Below are positions 50,257 to 59,057 of a stretch of DNA of 64,000 nucleotides, piece by piece. The notes beneath the pieces are model-generated. The model was given only the letters and a program-made list of their open reading frames with translations. It was not told the DNA's origin and ran no database searches. Origin of the DNA: CADCWK01 sp035944555. GTDB lineage: Bacteria; Chloroflexota; Chloroflexia; Thermomicrobiales; UBA6265. The stretch lies in the NCBI GenBank assembly GCA_035944555.1, contig DASZAY010000023.1, positions 172,680 through 236,679 on the forward strand. Reading direction: 5' to 3'. The position numbers and the translations under genes are program-made. How positions within the stretch are numbered: position 1 is the stretch's first letter; each line of letters begins with the position of its first letter.

Positions 50257-51543
50257 ATGACGCGTCGTCACGTCGCCGGATCGTTCATCGCTTCAGCTAC
50301 CGGTCGGCTACGGCTGGTCCTGCTCTCGCTCGTGCTCGTCGCCGTACTGAGCGTTAGCGCCGTCGCTGGAGCCTTCAGCCGCGGACCGGCCGGCACAGGG
50401 TCTGACCTGGTTGCCCAGGACGCCACCCCGGCTGCCGAGGAGACCACTCCGGAGCCCACCGGCGAAGCCGTCGAGGTACCGGACGACGCGACGTCCGGGG
50501 CCAGCGACTCCGAGATCAATGGCGATGAGCCGACCGCGGCCATCGTCGCGCACGGCCTCGCCTACTGGCCGGGCGGCGAAGCGGTCTGGCGGGTCCGCGA
50601 GATCAACGTCGAGCCGGACTTCGCCTCCGAGCCCGCGCCGTTCTTCGGGATCGTCGTCCAGCGAGAAGGCGCGTCGATCATCCGGAACGACCTGACCAAC
50701 AAGCGGGCCCGGCTGGAAGCAGGCGAAGCGTATTACATCTCCCAGGCAGACCCCTACACGTTGCAGGGGATCGGCGAGACCGATAGCGTAGCCTGGCTGA
50801 TCGAGCTGACCGAGCCGGACGCACCCGTCGAGGACGGCTGGGGCGGCGAGGTCGCGTTCGAGTCCGATCCGGTCGACATCGATGAGGCGACCTTCGACGC
50901 GGAACTGAGCCGCAACGTCCTGCTTGCCGGCGAGTCCGGGCAGGTCTTTGCCGGCAATGGACCAACCCTGATCCTCGGCTCGACCAGCCAGGTCACCGTC
51001 GACCCGGGGGACGGCACGACGCTGGAGATTGGCCCCGCCGAGGGTGTCACGGTGGCGAGCGACGCGATCGTCGAGAATGGTGGGAGTGATCCTGCCGTCT
51101 ACCTGACCGCTGCCCTCCGCGACGAGATCATCGATCCGGTCGCTCCGACGGCCGATGCGGCCGCGACCCCGGAGGCCGCTGGCACGCCCGCCGGCGACAC
51201 GGGCGATGGCGCGGTGACCGGCCAGGGCATCCCGGAGGTCGCCGGTGACGACGGCACCGACTCGGACGGTGATGGCCTGACCGACGCGCAGGAGGCGGCC
51301 GCCGGCAGCGACGCGGGCGTGATCGACACCGACGCCGACGGCATCGACGACTTCACCGAGCTCAACGACTTCGGTACCGACCCGACCAACTCCGACACTG
51401 ATGGCGACGGGTTGCTCGACGGCGACGAGGTCTACATCTACAGCACCGATCAGCTCAACCCGGATACCGATGGGGATGGCGCGAGCGATGCGGCGGAGGT
51501 CGAGGCGGGAACCGATCCGTTCGACCCGTCCAGTACCCCGTAG
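50257..51543 (+). CDS. Secreted or anchored protein with cupin-like domain and thrombospondin type 3 repeats
   Basis: A 428-residue exported protein. Residues about 14-40 are a signal sequence or N-terminal anchor (GRLRLVLLSLVLVAVLSVSA). An acidic Thr/Pro/Glu linker follows, then a beta-rich, cupin-like segment (about 95-215: AYWPGGEAVWRVREINV, FFGIVVQREGASIIRND, RARLEAGEAYYIS). Next comes another Ala/Thr/Pro linker. The last 90 residues hold thrombospondin type 3-like calcium-binding repeats: DSDGDGLTDAQEAAAGSD, DTDADGIDDFTELNDFG, NSDTDGDGLLDGDEVYI and PDTDGDGASDAAEVEAGTDP. These usually bind calcium in chains on the cell surface. ATG at 50257 fits GGAAGGGG. Function unknown; it is divergent from the sigma factor gene. 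Confidence 0.8.
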   Translation: MTRRHVAGSFIASATGRLRLVLLSLVLVAVLSVSAVAGAFSRGPAGTGSDLVAQDATPAAEETTPEPTGEAVEVPDDATSGASDSEINGDEPTAAIVAHGLAYWPGGEAVWRVREINVEPDFASEPAPFFGIVVQREGASIIRNDLTNKRARLEAGEAYYISQADPYTLQGIGETDSVAWLIELTEPDAPVEDGWGGEVAFESDPVDIDEATFDAELSRNVLLAGESGQVFAGNGPTLILGSTSQVTVDPGDGTTLEIGPAEGVTVASDAIVENGGSDPAVYLTAALRDEIIDPVAPTADAAATPEAAGTPAGDTGDGAVTGQGIPEVAGDDGTDSDGDGLTDAQEAAAGSDAGVIDTDADGIDDFTELNDFGTDPTNSDTDGDGLLDGDEVYIYSTDQLNPDTDGDGASDAAEVEAGTDPFDPSSTP

Positions 51544-51556
51544 ATCACCCAGCGAA

Positions 51557-51610
51557 GCGGGAACAATGAGAGGCCGGGCGATTAGTCGCCCGGCCTCTCA
51601 TTGTTCCCGC
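51557..51610 (+). terminator. Very long perfect hairpin after the TSP3-repeat gene
   Basis: A 25-bp perfect inverted repeat: left arm 51557-51581, loop TTAG, right arm 51586-51610. The inner arm is GAGGCCGGGCGA. It starts 13 bases after the stop, so a terminator is the simplest reading; the perfect length is unusual. Confidence 0.75.
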
Positions 51611-51695
51611 CCCGTTAACCCGGTGCGCTTCCCTGCCCTGCTACCCTCTGCGCCGCGTAAGACAATCGCCTGAACCACAGAGGAGCAGCGACCCC

Positions 51696-52349
51696 ATGTC
51701 CGCCTGGCTCGAACCCGCCGACGGTCCCTGGCCGACCGACTACCGCCGGATCCGCTGGGGGCTTTACCTCCGGCCGGACGCGATCACTTGCCGCGACCAG
51801 GCGATGATCCACGACCTCGTCGAGCGCCAGTTCGGGCTCCGGGCCGGTGGCGCGTTCATGCCCCACGCGACGGTCAAAGGATTCTTCCTCAGCCGGGCGA
51901 CCACCGGCCAACTGACCGCCGCCCTCGACCCACTCCTGAGAACGTCCTCCTCCTTCCCGGTCCACAACGCCGGGCCGATCCGCTACGGCCGCGCCACGAC
52001 CGTGCTCGACATCCAGAAGCAGCCCGACGGCACGAACAACGACTGCTTCACTGCCTTCCACACCGCCTGCTTCGATGCGCTGGCGCCGTTCGTTGACGCG
52101 CACTGTGACTTCACTCCACGCGAGTGGTCCCGGGAGCGATTCCATGGCCACCTGACCCTGACGATGGCCGACTGCCCTGAGTTCGTCGCCGACGAGGTTG
52201 CCACCTTCGTCGACGACCTGAAGCCGATCGGTGCCACCGGCTTCGATGCCCGCCACATCCACCTGTTCGCCTTCACGTCCCTTGACTGGGCGGGCCCGTG
52301 GTGGGAGACGCTCCGCTGGCGGCTGATGCACGCCTGGACGCTCGCCTGA
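51696..52349 (+). CDS. 2H phosphoesterase superfamily protein (2'-5' RNA ligase-like)
   Basis: A 217-residue protein with two histidine motifs of the 2H superfamily: MPHATVKGFFL (first HxT) and FHGHLTLTMAD (second HxT), about 100 residues apart. This pair forms the active site of 2',3'-cyclic phosphodiesterases and related enzymes. The family covers RNA-end processing and small cyclic phosphate hydrolysis; no choice can be made here. The start ATG at 51696 has GAGGAG about ten bases upstream. It is monocistronic between two hairpins. Confidence 0.82.
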   Translation: MSAWLEPADGPWPTDYRRIRWGLYLRPDAITCRDQAMIHDLVERQFGLRAGGAFMPHATVKGFFLSRATTGQLTAALDPLLRTSSSFPVHNAGPIRYGRATTVLDIQKQPDGTNNDCFTAFHTACFDALAPFVDAHCDFTPREWSRERFHGHLTLTMADCPEFVADEVATFVDDLKPIGATGFDARHIHLFAFTSLDWAGPWWETLRWRLMHAWTLA

Positions 52350-52377
52350 CCAGCCAACAACGTTCGATTCAGAAAAC

Positions 52378-52413
52378 GCAGAGGCCCCCGCCAGGTTCGG
52401 CGGAGGCCCCTGC
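52378..52413. terminator. Bidirectional hairpin between 2H gene and sugar permease gene
   Basis: Stem of 15 pairs with two mismatches (arms 52378-52392 and 52399-52413, loop AGGTTC) between convergent genes ending at 52349 and 52441. Confidence 0.65.
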
Positions 52414-52440
52414 ATTCGCGACGTGTGGACCGATGCGCGA

Positions 52441-53352
52441 CTATCCCTTGACGGCACCAGCCGTCAGACCACCGATGATCAGCCGCTGGAAGATGAGGAC
52501 CAGCACGATCAGTGGGAGCGTCACGACGACCGAGGCGGCCATGATCGCGCCCCATGGCTCGTCGAACTGCGAGTTGCCCGAGAACGACGAGATGACGACC
52601 GGCGTCGTCCGGGCACCACCGGCGGTGGTGAACGTCAGCGCGAAGAGGAACTCGTTCCAGGCGTTGATGAACGCCAGCAGGCCGGTCGTCACCAGGCCCG
52701 GCAGCGACAGTGGCAGGAGGATCTGCCAGAACGCGCGGAACGGTGTCGCCCCGTCGACCAGGGCCGATTCCTCCAGCTCGCCCGGCATCGCCTTGAAGAA
52801 GTTCGTCAGCGTCCAGACCGTGAAGGGCAGCGTGAAGACCAGGTAGCTGAAGATCAGGGCGAAAACGGTGTCGTAGATCTGCAGCTGGCGAATGACCTGG
52901 AACAACGTCCCGAGGATGGCGATGGCCGGAAAGGCGGTCATCGACAGGATCGTGTACAGGACGAACGACCGGCCCCGGAACTTCAACCGGCCCAGCGCAT
53001 AGGCTGCCGATGCGCCCAGTGCGACCGAGATCAGCACCACGGTGACGGACACGATCGTCGAGTTCAGCAGCGCCGGCAGGAAGCCGGACCGCTCGCTGAA
53101 GACATACCGGTAATGCTCCCAGGTCACATCCTCCGGCCACCACTGGACCGGGATCAGTCCGATGGATTCGTTGGGCCGGATCGAGGACAGGAATGCCCAG
53201 ACGTAGGGGAACAGGGTGTAGACGAACATGAAGACGATCAGCAGATAGAACACGGTGCGGTTCAGGATCCGCCCGATCGTCCACTTCCGCTTCGGGGTGT
53301 AGGCCCTCACGTCCGTCGTGCCGCCGTCTGCCGACTGAGTCGTGGCTACCAT
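52441..53352 (-). CDS. Carbohydrate ABC transporter permease, MalG type
   Basis: A 303-residue inner-membrane permease with six hydrophobic segments and the CUT1 EAA loop ESALVDGATPFRAFWQILLPLSLPGL, where the ATPase docks. The N-terminal 25 residues are cytoplasmic; the first helix is TVFYLLIVFMFVYTLFPYVW. NAWNEFLFALTF after the loop is a MalG hallmark. It begins one base after the stop of the MalF-type gene, so the two are translationally coupled. It is the last gene of a binding protein-permease-permease operon. No ATPase gene is attached, which is common for CUT1 systems sharing one MsmK-type ATPase. Confidence 0.93.
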   Translation of the reverse strand: MVATTQSADGGTTDVRAYTPKRKWTIGRILNRTVFYLLIVFMFVYTLFPYVWAFLSSIRPNESIGLIPVQWWPEDVTWEHYRYVFSERSGFLPALLNSTIVSVTVVLISVALGASAAYALGRLKFRGRSFVLYTILSMTAFPAIAILGTLFQVIRQLQIYDTVFALIFSYLVFTLPFTVWTLTNFFKAMPGELEESALVDGATPFRAFWQILLPLSLPGLVTTGLLAFINAWNEFLFALTFTTAGGARTTPVVISSFSGNSQFDEPWGAIMAASVVVTLPLIVLVLIFQRLIIGGLTAGAVKG

Positions 53353-53353
53353 G

Positions 53354-54364
53354 CTAGTTCTCCTCGACCTTGACGAGCTTGGTGTAGCCGAAGACCATCA
53401 GGCCGATGCACACGAAGATGATGAACGCCACGGCTGATGTTGTTCCGAGTCTGTTCGCGTTGACGAGCCATTGCTGGGCGTAGATTGCCAGGGTCTGGGT
53501 ATCGAGCGAGTAACTCTTCATGACGTAGACGACGTCGAAGACGCGGAAGCTGTCCATCGTCCGGAAGATCAGTGCGACGAGCAGCGCCGGACGCAGCAGC
53601 GGCAGGGTGATCTCCCAGAACTGGCGCCACTTGGACGCACCGTCGATGTTGGCGGCCTCGTAGACGTCTCCGGGAATGACCTGCAACCCGGCCAGGAGGA
53701 GCAACGCCATGAAGGGTGTCGTCTTCCAGACATCGACGGCAATGATTGAGAACAGCGACATCGTCGGGTCGGTCAGGAACGGGATCGGGTTGCCCGGTTC
53801 GCGGAACAGGCCGGCCAGCGCCCCGCCGATTCCCGGGATCCAGTCAACCAGCTGCGGCAGGCGGTACTGGGTGATGTCGTTGAACACGCCGTATGGCGAC
53901 GCGAACATGTACTCCCAGAGTCGCGCCGAGACGACGGTCGGGATTGCCCAAGGGACGAGAATCGCGGTCCGCAACAGACCGCGCCCCTTGAAGTTGGAAT
54001 AGATCAGCAAGGCGATCGCCATGCCGAGAATGGTCTGCAACGCAACGCCCAGGACCGTGAAGATCAGGGTGTTCTGAAAGGCGTTGCGGAAATTCCGATC
54101 ATTGAAGATGAACTCGTACTGTGCGATCCCCACCCATTCCGTCGCGGCGGACCCGTCCAGCCGGGCGTTGGTAAAGGATGAATAGACCGTCATGATCAGT
54201 GGATAGAGCGCCACGCAGACCACGACGAGCAGACTTGGCGCGACCATCATCCACGCGAGACGCTCACGGGCCTTGGCCCAGTTGGCACGTGGGGTATCGG
54301 GATTGCCGGTCCTGAGTGCGACGCCACCGGTTGTGGTCGGCGGCGGCACGGCTGACTGGGTCAT
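53354..54364 (-). CDS. Carbohydrate ABC transporter permease, MalF type
   Basis: A 336-residue permease with six or seven membrane segments and the EAA loop YEAANIDGASKWRQFWEITLPLLRPAL. Unlike enteric MalF it lacks the large periplasmic P2 domain, as is usual for short CUT1 permeases. The stretch between helices 3 and 5 (VVSARLWEYMFASPYGVFND) is family-typical. ATG at 54364 is preceded by GGAGG at ten bases; an in-frame TTG three codons earlier is too close to it. Second gene of the operon, separated from the binding-protein gene by a hairpin. Confidence 0.92.
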   Translation of the reverse strand: MTQSAVPPPTTTGGVALRTGNPDTPRANWAKARERLAWMMVAPSLLVVVCVALYPLIMTVYSSFTNARLDGSAATEWVGIAQYEFIFNDRNFRNAFQNTLIFTVLGVALQTILGMAIALLIYSNFKGRGLLRTAILVPWAIPTVVSARLWEYMFASPYGVFNDITQYRLPQLVDWIPGIGGALAGLFREPGNPIPFLTDPTMSLFSIIAVDVWKTTPFMALLLLAGLQVIPGDVYEAANIDGASKWRQFWEITLPLLRPALLVALIFRTMDSFRVFDVVYVMKSYSLDTQTLAIYAQQWLVNANRLGTTSAVAFIIFVCIGLMVFGYTKLVKVEEN

Positions 54365-54424
54365 GAGACGCAAACCTCCGGGGTTGACCGGTGATAGCTG
54401 ACCGCGTCGTCAGCTGGCTGGGTC

Positions 54425-54456
54425 ACCATCGGCCCGGCGTATGCCGGGCCGATGGT
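54425..54456 (-). terminator. Intra-operon hairpin between binding protein and permease genes
   Basis: Perfect 14-bp inverted repeat (ACCATCGGCCCGGC at 54425-54438, partner at 54443-54456, loop GTAT). It lies between the abundant binding-protein gene and the permease genes, where such stems stabilise the upstream message or attenuate downstream expression. Confidence 0.75.
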
Positions 54457-54490
54457 AACGACGTTCGGATCGTGCTGTGGGGACGAAGGA

Positions 54491-55957
54491 TTACAGCCCG
54501 GAGCCGGCCAGCAAGTTCTCGATGTCGGCCTGCATGTTCGCAGCAGCCTCCGCAGCGGGGATGGACCCGCTGAGGACCTGGTTGAGCTGCTGGTAGTAGA
54601 CCTGAGAGACCTCGGCGTACTGGGCGCCCGTGGCCGTCGACGGGCGGGCAACCGCGCCACCAGTGAAGACGTCGCGCAGCTCGGCGATGAATGGCTGGGC
54701 GGAAACGACGCCGGGATCCTCGAAGACCGGGACCCGGGTCGGGATGTGGGACTTCTCGATGGCGAACGAGCGCTGAACACCGGCGCTGGTCAGGTACTTG
54801 GTCAGCTCGATCGCGGCTTCCTGCTGGAGACTGAAGCGGGACACGAACATGTTCCAGCCACCGAGGGTGGCCGCGTTGCGGGCGCCCTCACCGGAGCCCA
54901 TCGGGAGCAGGCCAACCGCAACATTGCCGGCGACGGCAGACGTTGCCGCGTTGGCGCTGGAGTACATGTACGGCCAGTTCCGGGCGATCGCGACGTTGCC
55001 GGCGATGAAGTTGTTGAGGGTGTCGGCTTCCTGCCAGTTCACCACGGCGCTCGGGCTGATCCCGGAGTCGATCCAGCCGCGGGCCCGCTCGAAGGCGGCC
55101 ACAGCCTGCTCGTTGTTGACCGTGACGTTGCCGTCAGTGTCGACGATCGAGCCTCCACCATTGGAGACCTGCCACTCGAGACCGTTGCAGGTGAGCCCCT
55201 CGTAGGCGGCGCCCTGCCAGGCGTACCCGATGAAGTTCGGGTTGGTGGCGAGCTCGCCATCGCGGATCGTGGTGGCGGCGGTGCCGAGCTCATCCCACGT
55301 CGCCGGAACGGTCAGGCCGTACTTCTCGAACAGGTCCGTCCGGTAGTACATCAGGCCGGCGTCGGTATACCAGGGGATCGCGACCAGCTGGCCGTCGACC
55401 GTGTTGTTCTCGATGATCGCCGGCAGGAAGTCGCTGACCTGCTCGCCGATGGCCTCGGTCAGGTCAACGGCGAACGGCGCGATGATGCCCGGCCAGATGA
55501 CGTCGATCTGGAAGACATCGAACTCGCTGGACTCGGCCGCCCACTGCTGGCGGTAGCTCTGGAGGCGGTCGGTCGCGGACTGCTCGCCGGGAACCATCTC
55601 GACGGTGATGCCGGTCGCCTCGGTGAACTTCGGCAGCGCGGCGGCGAACCACTCGTTGTCCGGGGAGGCGGCATCCGGGCCGATCATCCGGATGGCGGCA
55701 CCAGACAGATCGGTGCGGAGATCGGTCGGCACCTCGATGCTGTAGCCGACAGGCTGCGCACCGGCCGGGGTGCCTTCCGGCGTCGCCTGGGCGTTGGCCT
55801 TGAGGCCACCGAGCGCGGACAGCGCGAGAGCGCCGGCGCCAGCCATGGACGCACGCCACATCATCTCGCGGCGGGTGATGCGTCCGTTGAGGAAGTCACG
55901 CCGTGCGGCGGCAACGACCGGATGCATGATCGAAGCAGGCTGCTGGTTCTTGGCCAT
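54491..55957 (-). CDS. Extracellular sugar-binding protein of a CUT1 ABC importer, trehalose/maltose-like
   Basis: A 488-residue family 1 solute-binding protein. The N-terminus has a Tat-type twin-arginine segment (ITRREMMWRASMAGAGALALSALGG), so it is probably exported folded. The mature part starts near the ATPEGTPAGAQ linker. EFDVFQIDVIWPGIIAPFAVDLTE and LVAIPWYTDAGLMYYRTDLFEKYG are very like trehalose/maltose-binding proteins (ThuE type). That substrate call is inference, backed loosely by treY in the same window. ATG at 55957 fits GGAGAG; the longer frame to 56023 adds no family likeness. It is the first gene of the importer operon, behind a strong promoter. Confidence 0.88.
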   Translation of the reverse strand: MAKNQQPASIMHPVVAAARRDFLNGRITRREMMWRASMAGAGALALSALGGLKANAQATPEGTPAGAQPVGYSIEVPTDLRTDLSGAAIRMIGPDAASPDNEWFAAALPKFTEATGITVEMVPGEQSATDRLQSYRQQWAAESSEFDVFQIDVIWPGIIAPFAVDLTEAIGEQVSDFLPAIIENNTVDGQLVAIPWYTDAGLMYYRTDLFEKYGLTVPATWDELGTAATTIRDGELATNPNFIGYAWQGAAYEGLTCNGLEWQVSNGGGSIVDTDGNVTVNNEQAVAAFERARGWIDSGISPSAVVNWQEADTLNNFIAGNVAIARNWPYMYSSANAATSAVAGNVAVGLLPMGSGEGARNAATLGGWNMFVSRFSLQQEAAIELTKYLTSAGVQRSFAIEKSHIPTRVPVFEDPGVVSAQPFIAELRDVFTGGAVARPSTATGAQYAEVSQVYYQQLNQVLSGSIPAAEAAANMQADIENLLAGSGL

Positions 55958-56088
55958 CGTTGGCTCTCCATCGTTGGAACGGGCCCGGACGACGTCGTCC
56001 GTAGGTGGCGGGAGCGCCATCATGACGGTCCGCGCCGACCGGGCACTACCAGGAGCACGTCCATCAGGGACGGCACTCGTAAGAGCGG

Positions 56089-56117
56089 CTTATACACATT
56101 CGCACAGCTTCCGTCAA
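56089..56117 (-). promoter_or_regulatory. Strong putative promoter of the sugar ABC operon
   Basis: On the minus strand TTGACG (56112-56117), a 17-base spacer and TATAAG (56089-56094), each five of six to consensus, the best match seen in the window. It predicts a leader of about 125 nt. A short CGTCC/GGACG inverted repeat (around 56058-56072) lies just downstream and could be an operator. Confidence 0.65.
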
Positions 56118-56350
56118 GTCGAACCGGCACCAGAAGGTACCCGGATTCGTGGCGACGGACTGACCCGTGTAGGCAGCCACTGGGAAGTATCCCACCCTGG
56201 ATCACGCATTCCGCGTTCCGCAATCGAATTCATCGGTTCCGAACGCGCCGGAATCCGGCACGTCCGTGCGATGCAGGGTTGTCGGCAAGGATCCTTCACC
56301 TGCCAGCAATAAGGTCCGTGATCACGACCACTACCCTTCAGATGCTGAAC

Positions 56351-56385
56351 GAGGCGGGAGAGCGCCTTCACGCTCCACCCGCCTC
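56351..56385 (-). terminator. Hairpin terminator after the tandem paralog genes
   Basis: Inverted repeat GAGGCGGG (56351-56358) with CCCGCCTC (56378-56385), plus an inner AGCG/CGCT stem, about 70 bases after the stop at 56454. The rest of 55958-56453 holds the sugar-operon promoter and nothing else clear. Confidence 0.6.
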
Positions 56386-56453
56386 GCCAATCATTGTTCG
56401 GATCCAGTCGTAGCCCCGCGACTGTGCGGGTGACGATCACATCGGACCGCGGG

Positions 56454-57827
56454 TCACTGGTAGGTAATCACATCGGGGGCCGGGTTGAGCAGCATCATGT
56501 CGGTTGGCTCCATCCGCGGCTCGTCACCGAAGCCGTTGTCATTGTTCAGCCAGACTTTGAACCCGGCGAAGAACGGGATCTCTTCGATCCACTGCGTGAC
56601 CATCACCTCGTAGGTCACTTCCTTGCTTGCCGGGTCGCCGTGCCCGTCCGCGTGGATCACCAGTTCCACGCCCGGCACGTCGATGATGTTCTCCTTGTTC
56701 TCGATCATCGTGTAGTGGAACTGGTGGACCATCACGATCTTCTCGGGGATGCCCATCTCGGCTGACAGCTGCGCCATCCGCTCCTGCGCCCACGTGATCT
56801 CGCTCGCGTCCATCTGCCCGATGTGCTCGCCGGTAATCTCGCCCTCGTTCATCGAGAACTCGGGGTCGATCGCGAGGTGCGCGTTCGGGTGCTCGAGCAA
56901 CGGCAGCATGTACTCGACCTCTTCCTCGATGGTATTCATGCCCATCTGGGTGTCGATCAGCACGATCATGTCGTTGGCGGCGGCGAAGTCCAGGTACTGC
57001 TCGACCAGCTCATAGGATGCATGGGCGAGGTACGAGCCGTCGGACTGGGCGTCGACCTGAGCGACGGCGAAGATGATTTCGAAGGCGGGGATGACCGGGC
57101 GGGACGGGTCGGCCTCCTCCCATGCGTTGACCAGGGGCATCAGAACCTCGTCGTAGAGGCCCTGGATGTCGTCCGGCCCGTACTCGCCGAGCACGCCCAT
57201 GTTGGCGTCGGTCGGGAAGCCGTAGACGGCGACGATGCGGTTGTCCGGCAGCAGCCCGTCCCCCTCGTCATGGGCCTCGGGCTCGACCGGCGTCTGGTCC
57301 CCGTTCAGCCCGGCACCGCCGCCCGCGTTGGTCTCATCGACAGCTGGGGTGTCCGCCGGCTCGACGGTGGACTCTGGCCCCTCGGGCTCGATCGCACCTT
57401 CGGCAGCAGCGGATGTCTCGGCGTCGTCGCCGGCCGCCCCGTCTGCCGGCGGTGGGCTTGTCACGACCTCGGTCGCCTCGGTCGGCTCCGCAACGACCAT
57501 CTCGCTGGCCGACGCCTGGGCGACCAGCTGGGTGTCGTTCCCGGTCGGACCGGAAAGCTGCGGAGCCGGCAACTCACGCTGGCCGCCGCCGGCCGTTGCA
57601 AAGGCGGCGGTCGAGAGCACGAGGATCAGGACCAGCGCCGAGGTCAGCAGCCGCTCGCTGGGGAACCAGTCCGGCAGCGTCGCCGGAAGCCAGTGATTGC
57701 CAACCGGCAATCGCCGGGGCCGCTCGGGCGGAGGGGGCGCGTCGATCCACTCGGCCGAGAACGGCGTCGGACCGATCCGCGGGCTGGTTCCGGTCGAACG
57801 GGTGCGGTTCCCTTTGCCGATGCGCAT
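56454..57827 (-). CDS. Membrane-anchored exported protein of unknown function, paralog A (TIM-barrel-like, ends in ITYQ)
   Basis: A 457-residue protein. Residues about 57-80 are one membrane helix (RLLTSALVLILVLSTAAFATA), followed by a 110-residue acidic Pro/Ala/Glu linker. The globular part (about 190-457) shows eight strand-like blocks in barrel order: RIVAVYGFP, VIPAFEIIFAVAQ, MIVLIDTQMG, HLAIDPEFSMNEGE, EKIVMVHQFHYTMIENKENI, VPGVELVIHADGHG, FAGFKVWLN and a C-terminal PAPDVITYQ. Conserved acidic residues (DPE, HADGHG) suggest an enzyme such as a glycoside hydrolase, but I know no assigned function. It is 67 bases downstream of a clear paralog on the same strand. ATG at 57827 fits GGGGGA. 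Confidence 0.8.
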   Translation of the reverse strand: MRIGKGNRTRSTGTSPRIGPTPFSAEWIDAPPPPERPRRLPVGNHWLPATLPDWFPSERLLTSALVLILVLSTAAFATAGGGQRELPAPQLSGPTGNDTQLVAQASASEMVVAEPTEATEVVTSPPPADGAAGDDAETSAAAEGAIEPEGPESTVEPADTPAVDETNAGGGAGLNGDQTPVEPEAHDEGDGLLPDNRIVAVYGFPTDANMGVLGEYGPDDIQGLYDEVLMPLVNAWEEADPSRPVIPAFEIIFAVAQVDAQSDGSYLAHASYELVEQYLDFAAANDMIVLIDTQMGMNTIEEEVEYMLPLLEHPNAHLAIDPEFSMNEGEITGEHIGQMDASEITWAQERMAQLSAEMGIPEKIVMVHQFHYTMIENKENIIDVPGVELVIHADGHGDPASKEVTYEVMVTQWIEEIPFFAGFKVWLNNDNGFGDEPRMEPTDMMLLNPAPDVITYQ

Positions 57828-57894
57828 TCGGTCTGTCCCCCGCGGGCCGTGCGCCCGGGTGATGCTGCAGGAGTCGATAGGACTCCCGGTCGCC

Positions 57895-58923
57895 CTACTG
57901 GTAGCTGATGAAGTATGGCACCGGGTCCAGCTGGAGGATCTCCTCCGGGGTCATGTTGGGCTGATCGGTGTACTGGTTCCGGGTCGGGTCTGGCTTGTTG
58001 TAGAACACCTTGAACCCGGCCCAGAACGCGAGTTGTTCTACCCACTGGCTGATGACCACGTCGTAGGTTTCCCGCTTGAGCTCGGGGGCGCCGTGCCCAT
58101 CGGCATGGAGGACCAGCTCGACGCCGGGAACATCCTCGATGTTCTCCTTGTTCTCGATCATGTCGTACCGGAACTGGTGAACCATGAGGGTCTTCTGCGG
58201 GACGCCTTCCTCGACCGCGAGATCCGCCAGGTAGCGCAGCGCCCAGTTGACGTCTTCGGCATCGATGCTGCCGAACTGGACGCCGGGCGTCTCGCCTTCC
58301 TGCATCGCGTACTCGGGGTCGATCGCGAGGTGGACCGACGGCTGGACCAGGAGTGGCCGGAGCCGCTCGACTTCGCCCTGAACGCCGCGCCGTCCAACCT
58401 GGCAGTCGACGAAAGTCAGCCCGCCCCGCTCGGCGGCGTAGTCGATGTAGGGCTGGATGACGTCGAAGGCGATGTCGAACAGGAACGTGCCGTCGGACTG
58501 CGGCTCGGGCTGCGCGACCGTCGCGATGTACTCCCAGGCCGGGACGGCGATGGTGTCCGGGTCGGCGGCCTGCCAGGCGGCAACCTGCTCCTCCAGCCCG
58601 GCCCAGGTCGCCTCGATCTCGTCCTCGCCGAGGATGCCCATCAGGTTGTTCACCGAAGTGCCATACCAGGCGATGATCCGGTTGGTCGGGAACATGTTGC
58701 CGTCGGCGTCCCGGGCGACATCGCCGACGCTACCCTGCGCAGCGGCGCGGCGGGCACGAGCGCCAGCGGGGACCGGCTTCGCACCGCCGGAGACCAGCGC
58801 CGCACCGGCGACGGCAAGCGCGGTCGAGACCACGCGGCGGGAGAAGGTTGAAGGACGATCCGGCTCCGTGACGCCCAGGGGCTTCCGGTCGTCGGATGCG
58901 GTCGTGTCCGGGCCACTCGTCAT
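57895..58923 (-). CDS. Exported protein of unknown function, paralog B (TIM-barrel-like, ends in ISYQ)
   Basis: A 342-residue paralog of the next gene. The N-terminus has a Tat-like twin-arginine signal (TFSRRVVSTALAVAGAALVSGG) instead of a plain anchor, and the long linker is missing. Shared blocks include NRIIAWYGTS, HLAIDPEYAMQEGE, LMVHQFRYDMIENKENI, VPGVELVLHADGHG, FWAGFKVFYN and the very C-terminal PVPYFISYQ, identical in layout to paralog A. The near-invariant MIENKENI and HADGHG segments look like active-site loops. Similar lipoprotein-like proteins ending in SYQ occur in actinobacteria as I recall, without known role. ATG at 58923 fits GAGGA. A terminator separates it from the L,D-transpeptidase gene upstream. 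Confidence 0.8.
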   Translation of the reverse strand: MTSGPDTTASDDRKPLGVTEPDRPSTFSRRVVSTALAVAGAALVSGGAKPVPAGARARRAAAQGSVGDVARDADGNMFPTNRIIAWYGTSVNNLMGILGEDEIEATWAGLEEQVAAWQAADPDTIAVPAWEYIATVAQPEPQSDGTFLFDIAFDVIQPYIDYAAERGGLTFVDCQVGRRGVQGEVERLRPLLVQPSVHLAIDPEYAMQEGETPGVQFGSIDAEDVNWALRYLADLAVEEGVPQKTLMVHQFRYDMIENKENIEDVPGVELVLHADGHGAPELKRETYDVVISQWVEQLAFWAGFKVFYNKPDPTRNQYTDQPNMTPEEILQLDPVPYFISYQ

Positions 58924-59057
58924 GGTGATTGGTCCTCGTCGCCGGGCGTCCCGGGTGGTATCCGGTCGCGACCGACGGCGAACGCGCCAGGGCGGGAATA
59001 CGGCACGTATCGGGATTCAGGAATATCCAGCATGACAGAGTGATGCGATGCGGCGCA

